Shown here: piece by piece, positions 59,105-64,000 of the stretch
How the letters are laid out: the number at the start of each line of letters is the position of its first letter
How positions within the stretch are numbered: position 1 is the first letter of the stretch
Assembly (NCBI RefSeq): GCF_004379255.2
Contig: NC_056051.1
Location: 8,905,968-8,969,967, forward strand
Direction: 5' to 3'
Length of the DNA stretch: 64,000 bases
Source: Salvia splendens
Taxonomy: Eukaryota > Streptophyta > Magnoliopsida > Lamiales > Lamiaceae
Notes under the pieces: generated by a model
Told to the model about the DNA's origin: nothing
The model's database searches: none
What the model saw: only the letters and a program-made list of their open reading frames with translations
Position numbers and translations under genes: made by a program

Positions 59105-60540
59105 ATGAACAGAACCGCGACGGTTTTTCTTTTAAAACTTAAAATGGAGGAAGATTTTTGGCGACAGAAGGCGGCTCTTAAATGGGTGGCCGAGGAGGAA
59201 AGGAACACAAGATTTTTTCAAGGATGGGTGAAGCAGAAAAGGGTTAATTCGAGAATCCTTATGATTGAGGAGGGAGAGCAGGTGCTTACTGAAGAGGAGG
59301 ACATCCGTAAATCAGCAGAGAATTTCTTTAAGGGGTTGCTGACGGAGGATGTAGGACCGCTAGTAGATCCAGATCTGGATATTCTTTCTTCTCTACCCCC
59401 GCATGTGGACATGGATTTGCTGGAGAAGACTCCTGTGGCAGAGGAAGTTAGGCAGATTATTTTCAGCATGAATGCGGATAGTGCTGTAGGGCCAGATGGG
59501 TACTCTGCATTGTTCTTTCAAAGTTGCTGGGACATTATTGGTGGAGATGTGACCGAGGCTGTTTTGGACTTCTTTGGTGGCTCCCAGATTCCAAGAGGTA
59601 TTGCAGCGACTCTAATTGTTCTTGTACCAAAGAAGAAGAATCCGACAAGATGGGCAGAGTTCAGGCTGATCAGCTTGTGTAATGTAATGAATAAAACTAT
59701 TTCCAAGCTTCTTGCCTCAAGGATGGCCCCGCTGCTACCTTTTCTCACAATTCCAAATCAAAGCGGCTTTGTTAAAGGACGGCTACTTAGTGACAATGTA
59801 CTTTTGGCTAAGGAGTTGTTTCATGAAATCTGGAAAGGTGTGCCGTCTCCAAATATGGTGTTAAAGCTTGATATGGAGAAAGCTTATGATCGTGTCCAAT
59901 GGTCATTTTTACTCAAAGTTCTAGGAAAGATGGGATCTTCCCTCGCTATTTATACTTGCAGCTGATTACCTGTCGAGGTTGCTTGACCGTCTTATTTTGG
60001 ATCGAAAGGAAATGTTATATCGCACGGCAAGATACACTATGGGGATCTCGCATTTAGCATATGCAGATGATATAATGATCTTCTTGCAGGCCAAAAGTTC
60101 TTCTATTTTGCAGATAACGGAGTGTTTAAAACACTACATGGAGGTATCGGGCCAGAAAGTGAATGTGAGTAAGAGCTGTTTCTACTTGGATAAAAAGCAT
60201 ATTGCTTGGGCAAGAGAAGTGAGGGAGGTTAGCGGGTTCCAACAGGGGAGTCTTCCTTTCTTTTACCTCGGAGCTCCAGTCTTTAAGGGTCGGAAAAAAA
60301 CAAGTCTTTTCCTCTTTATCCGAGAAAAAATCCCAGCCAGAGTACATAGTTGGAGTCACAGGCATTTGTTATTTGGGGGTCGGCTAACTCTGATAAAGAG
60401 CGTCCTGGGAGCTCTTCCAATACATATTATTCAGGTGCTTGAGCCTACAAAGGGGGCGATGAGACAGATTGAGCAAGTGATGGCTCGGTTCTTGTGGGGT
60501 TCTTGTAATACTTCAAAAAAAGACACATTGGATTAAGTGG
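59105..60540 (+). pseudogene. LINE-2 ORF2 reverse transcriptase
   Basis: 59105-59965 carries the RT fingers and palm (MNADSAVGPDGYSALFFQ, PKKKNPTRWAEFR, NQSGFVKGRLLSDNV, LKLDMEKAYDRVQW). Sequence between KMG and ADYLSRLLDRL (~59935-59965) is deleted, removing the GLRQGDPLS segment that LINE-1 still has. 59979-60536 carries the catalytic YADD (HLAYADDIMIFL, ~60055) and GGRLTLIKSVL. It stops within CNTSKKDTLD through a frameshift in the A run at ~60518. Confidence 0.9.
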
Positions 60541-61290
60541 CAGGGAGTGTGTTTGCCCTCAGATGAAGGAGGTTTGGGCATTCGAAGCTTGGCTGATACT
60601 GTGGAGGCTTTTAGCATAAAGATGTGGTGGCGGTTTAGAGGGCAGGAATCTCCGTTGGCTCGTTATATGATGCAGAAGTATTGTTCAATTTCTTTTCCTT
60701 TGGTGATTTATAGATCTAACCGATTTAGCCCGATGTGGAGGAGATTGTTCAAGGTTGGGGAATTATGCAGGGAGCAGGTCAGGTGGGTGGTGGGGGATGG
60801 AAACATTAACTTTTGGTATGATTCCTGGGTGAAAGAATACCCGCTAGCAAGCAGGTACAACTCCAGTCCGTTGCTTCCTTCTTTGAAAGTCAGTGATTTG
60901 TGGACGGGGGAACAGTGGAATGAAATGGAACTCTGGAGGATGTTGTTGTGCAGATTTTGTAAATTCCTTTTGATAGGAGGGTTAGGGATAGGGGTAGATG
61001 GAAATTAACTGGAAATGGGGAGTTTTGTGTTGCCTCAGCTTGGGAATTGGTGAGAAGTAAAGCTGGGAAGAGGCTCATCTTTGAAATGATTTGGGGTAAA
61101 GGTATTAGACTTTCTACCTCCATATTCCTATGGCGCCTTCTTGCCAACAGAATTCCTGAGGACACTAAGTTGCAATGGAGGGGAGTTTCCTTGGCATCCA
61201 TGTGTAGATGTTGTCAAAAACCCCAGGTGGAATCGAGGCTGCATTTATTTGTAAATGGGGAGGCAACTAGGAGAATTTAGCAGCATTTCT
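60541..61290 (+). pseudogene. LINE-2 ORF2 post-RT and zinc-binding region
   Basis: 60547-61008: GGLGIRSLADTVEAF, WGFRG-like, FWYDSW. 61047-61280: RIPEDTKLQWRGV and CRCCQKPQVESRLHLF, the zf-RVT-type motif. Frames are broken at ~61005 and at ~61280 (TAG). Confidence 0.83.
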
Positions 61291-62130
61291 CGAGATGGTT
61301 CCCCAAGCTTCGGAGTTTGGGGAGGTCGGTGAGAATCTGGAACTACGATTTAGGTGGTGGCAAAGACAGCTGAATGTACGTTCAGGTCAGCATATTAGTA
61401 CCATTATTCCTTGCCTCATTTTGTGGTTTATCTGGACAGAAAGAAATGAAAGTGTGCATAGGGAGAAGGTGTTTGAGGTTGGGAATGTGATAAAGAAAGT
61501 AAATACTGAGTTGAGATACTTGGTCTTGGCAAAGTTGATAGGCCCAGATCAGTGGAGGGGCTGCTGCCCACAATTGGATGTGATGGTTGGTGTGACGAGT
61601 GTGGGACGGAGGGGGAGAGTTGAGAGGGTGCAGTGGCGGCCGCCAGATATGGGTTGGGTGAAAATCAATGTGGATGGTGCTTTTTCGCCTAATACACATA
61701 GGCCGATGGAGGGGGTGTGGTAAGAGATTGTGAGGGAGAGATACTTTCTGCATTTGCTGCAGGTTTTGAAGTAAGATCAGGTTTGGGAGCTGAGGTGGCA
61801 GCTGTTTTGGTTGGCGTGGCCCTGGCAAAGCAATATGGCAGGAACATTTGGATTGAATCTGATGCGGAATCAGTGGTTCGATGGCTTGACACGGGTCAGC
61901 TGGGGCCGTCGGAGGTATGTGTTGAGTTGGCCAAAGTTAGGAGAGAGCTGGAGGGAAGTAACTGGAAAATCTCCCATATTTTTAGAGAAGGAAACAAGGC
62001 TGCAGATTTCCTTGCAGGTATGAGTTTGCAGGCAGGCTCGAGACTAATGTATACAAGGGATTCGGTGCCTTCTCGGGTAAAAGTGTTATGCAGGCTCGAT
62101 CTGATGGGATGGACGAATTTCCGGTTCTGA
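61291..62130 (+). pseudogene. LINE-2 ORF2 RNase H domain
   Basis: C-terminal RNase H (RVT_3 type, usual in plant L1). VNVDGA-like WVKINVDGAFSPN (~61660), then a frameshift near 61720. After it come VRDCEGEILSAFAAG, a catalytic IESDAESVVRWL (~61855-61890) and REGNKAADFLAGM (~61985-62022), ending at NFRF and stop at 62128-62130. The D-E-D-D pattern is visible across the two frames. LINE-1 has lost most of this domain. Confidence 0.86.
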
Positions 62131-62462
62131 GGTTCGTTGATGTTGCAGGCGTTCTAATATCTTGCAGGGAGGTTGGTGAAGGAGGCGCGGTGCTGGTCCG
62201 GGGGTGGCGCTGGGGACTGAGGTGCTGGAAAGCTGGTGCTGGCTCGGTGATTGGAACGATGCAATGGAGCAGATGGTTTTTTGTTAGTTTAGTTTTGATG
62301 GTCTTTTAGTTGAATTTCCTTTTGTAATAGTTTTGTTGGTTGTGGCTTTTGCATGATCGTCCACTTTTGGGATGGTTGTTGTTTAAACTCTTCGTTTTGA
62401 TGATATATAGGGGATGAGGGTCCTACTCAACCCTCCACCGTGAAGGTGTTCGATAAAAAAAA
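62131..62462 (+). other. LINE-2 3' UTR and poly(A)
   Basis: About 325 bp, T-rich in the second half, ending CCTCCACCGTGAAGGTGTTC, GAT and eight A. The short frames here are chance and also occur in the 55487 copy. Confidence 0.88.
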
Positions 62463-64000
62463 AGCAAATCATTTCAATCCAAACACAAACTTTCCTTTTA
62501 ATAAACATCAAGTTAGGATAGTTTAGGTCGATGTAACATCAAAGTTATAGTTAAATTTTAAAAGCATATTCGAATTATAACTCTTATACATGTGTGTTTA
62601 CTTGGTCAACAAGCAAACGTTTTGAATTGAAATTGCCCACACACATACAATGAGATATGTCTCTAATGTATTGACATCGAAGATAAGATCATTTTGGTCA
62701 ATAAAGTACTATAACCATTCTTGTCTCGTGGAAATTCATTTAAAGCTTAACTATTTAAATTTGGGTTTACTTGACCAATGAGCAAACCATTTCAATCCAA
62801 ACACAAACTTTCATTTTGGTAAGCATCAATACAGGATCGTTTAGGTTTATTGTCAAATTTTAAAAGCATATTCGAAGTATAACTCTTACATATGTGTTTA
62901 CTTGGTCAACAAGCCAACGTTTTGAATTGAAATTGCCCACACACATACAGTGTGTGATGTCTGTAATGTAATGGCATCGAAGAAAATATCATTTTTGTTA
63001 GTAGAGCATCATAAGCATTGTTTTTTTGTGGAAATTCATTTAAAACTTAACTCTTTATATTTGGGTTTACTTTGCGCACAAGCAAGCCTTTTTAAACCAA
63101 ATAACCCACAAACTCTCATTTATGATATCTATTAGATGATAGCATGAAGATATGATCAATTTACTCTATACAACATCACAGTAATTGTCATATTTTAAAA
63201 GCTTATTCGAAGTAAAACTCTTATATATGCATTTTTCGTGACCAATAAGCAAACGTGTTAAATCGAAATTGCCTACAAACATACAATGTGAGACGTCTGT
63301 AATGAAATGGCATCGAATACAAGATCATTTTGGTCAATAGAGTATCGTGGAAGTTCATTTAAAGCATAACTATTTAAATTTGGGTTTACTTGGCCAATAA
63401 GCAAACTATTTCAATCAAAACACAAACTTTCATTTTGGTAAGCATCAATACAGGATCGTTTAGGTATATTTAACATCAAAGTTATTGTCAAATTTTAAAA
63501 GCATATTCGAATTATAACTCTTATATATATGTGTTTACTTGGTCAACAAGCAAACTTTTTGAATCGAAATTGCCCACACACGTACAATGTGAGATGTCTT
63601 TAATGTAATGGCATCGAAGACAAGATAATTTTGGTCAATAGAGTATTATAACCACTCTTGTCTCGTGGAAATTCATTTAAAGCTTAACTATTTAAATTCT
63701 TGGCCAATAAGCAAATCATTTCAATCCAAACATAAACTTTCCTTTTGATAAACATCAAGTTAGGATAGTTTAGGTCGATGTAACATCAAAGTTATTGTCA
63801 AATTTTAAAAGCATATTCGAATTATAACTCTTATACATGTGTGTTTACTTGGTCAACAAGCAAACGTTTTGAATCGAAACTGCCCACACACATACAATGT
63901 GAGATGTCTCTAATGTATTGGCATCGAAGATAAGATCATTTTGGTCAATAAAGTACTATAACCAATCTAGTCTCGTGGAAATTCATTTAAAGCTTAACTA
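62463..64000 (+). repeat. Satellite block at the right end
   Basis: About nine units to the window edge, starting with the insertion-site sequence AGCAAATCATTTCAATCC. The first ~1 kb repeats 55903-56904; the remainder matches the 41880-42200 type. Confidence 0.93.

Larger units (their letters stand above)
57409..62462 (+). mobile_element. LINE-2: 5'-truncated plant L1 element
   Basis: Plus strand, same family as LINE-1. It begins in the ORF1 zinc-knuckle region (CYANG at ~57446 corresponds to LINE-1 ~27411). It continues through the rest of ORF1, the complete ORF2 order and the 3' UTR to an A run. The right flank is the preferred satellite site AGCAAATCATTTCAATCC; the left flank lacks it, so the 5' junction is rearranged or truncated in an atypical way. 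It is full of stops and has a ~150-bp RT deletion. Confidence 0.9.

Overview
This window is plant nuclear repeat DNA. No host gene and no cellular RNA gene could be supported. The indicators are Ty1/copia elements primed from initiator tRNA-Met, Ty3/gypsy elements with ~3-kb LTRs (Tekay/Del-like), Athila-type gag-protease, L1 elements with a plant-type C-terminal RNase H, a tRNA-derived SINE and a long AT-rich tandem satellite. A eudicot pericentromeric or other heterochromatic region is the likeliest source; the species cannot be named from sequence alone.

Layout: 1-1248 Athila-like gag fragment (+). 1249-10131 copia element A (-), with similar LTRs but a decayed interior. 10132-17478 remains of gypsy element D (-), with pol fragment and 3.2-kb LTR. 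17479-17627 satellite. 17628-31691 nearly full-length L1 element, LINE-1 (+), split by copia element B (-, 17908-25589, 5-bp duplication GGGGG). 31709-37124 satellite with three copies of one SINE. 37125-41825 gypsy element E (+), a 3.4-kb LTR followed by an unusual 196-codon acidic ORF. 41826-42342 satellite. 42343-47240 internally deleted Athila element F (+). 47241-47860 satellite. 47861-48854 fragment of a B-type copia LTR (+). 48855-55486 gypsy element C (+), which carries gag but no pol. 55487-55902 tail of an L1. 55903-57408 satellite. 57409-62462 second L1 copy, LINE-2 (+). 62463-64000 satellite.

The satellite (basic unit about 150-170 bp, with higher-order periods of roughly 0.8-1.7 kb) is the original substrate into which most other elements inserted. 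LINE-1, LINE-2 and the SINE all abut the same 18-bp satellite site, AGCAAACCATTTCAATCC (one variant base in LINE-2). LINE-1 and two SINE copies have it as a duplication on both sides. This suggests a preferred landing site, with later co-amplification of the insertions by unequal exchange.

Most elements are defective. LINE-1 and LINE-2 have different lesions in the endonuclease and reverse transcriptase. Gypsy D has lost catalytic aspartates in RT and RNase H. Element C lacks pol entirely. Copia B is closest to complete but has frameshifts, a truncated gag and a gypsy LTR fragment in its leader. The most unusual items are the common retroposon insertion site, the pol-less element C, the acidic ORF of element E, and copia A, whose LTRs look far younger than its interior.
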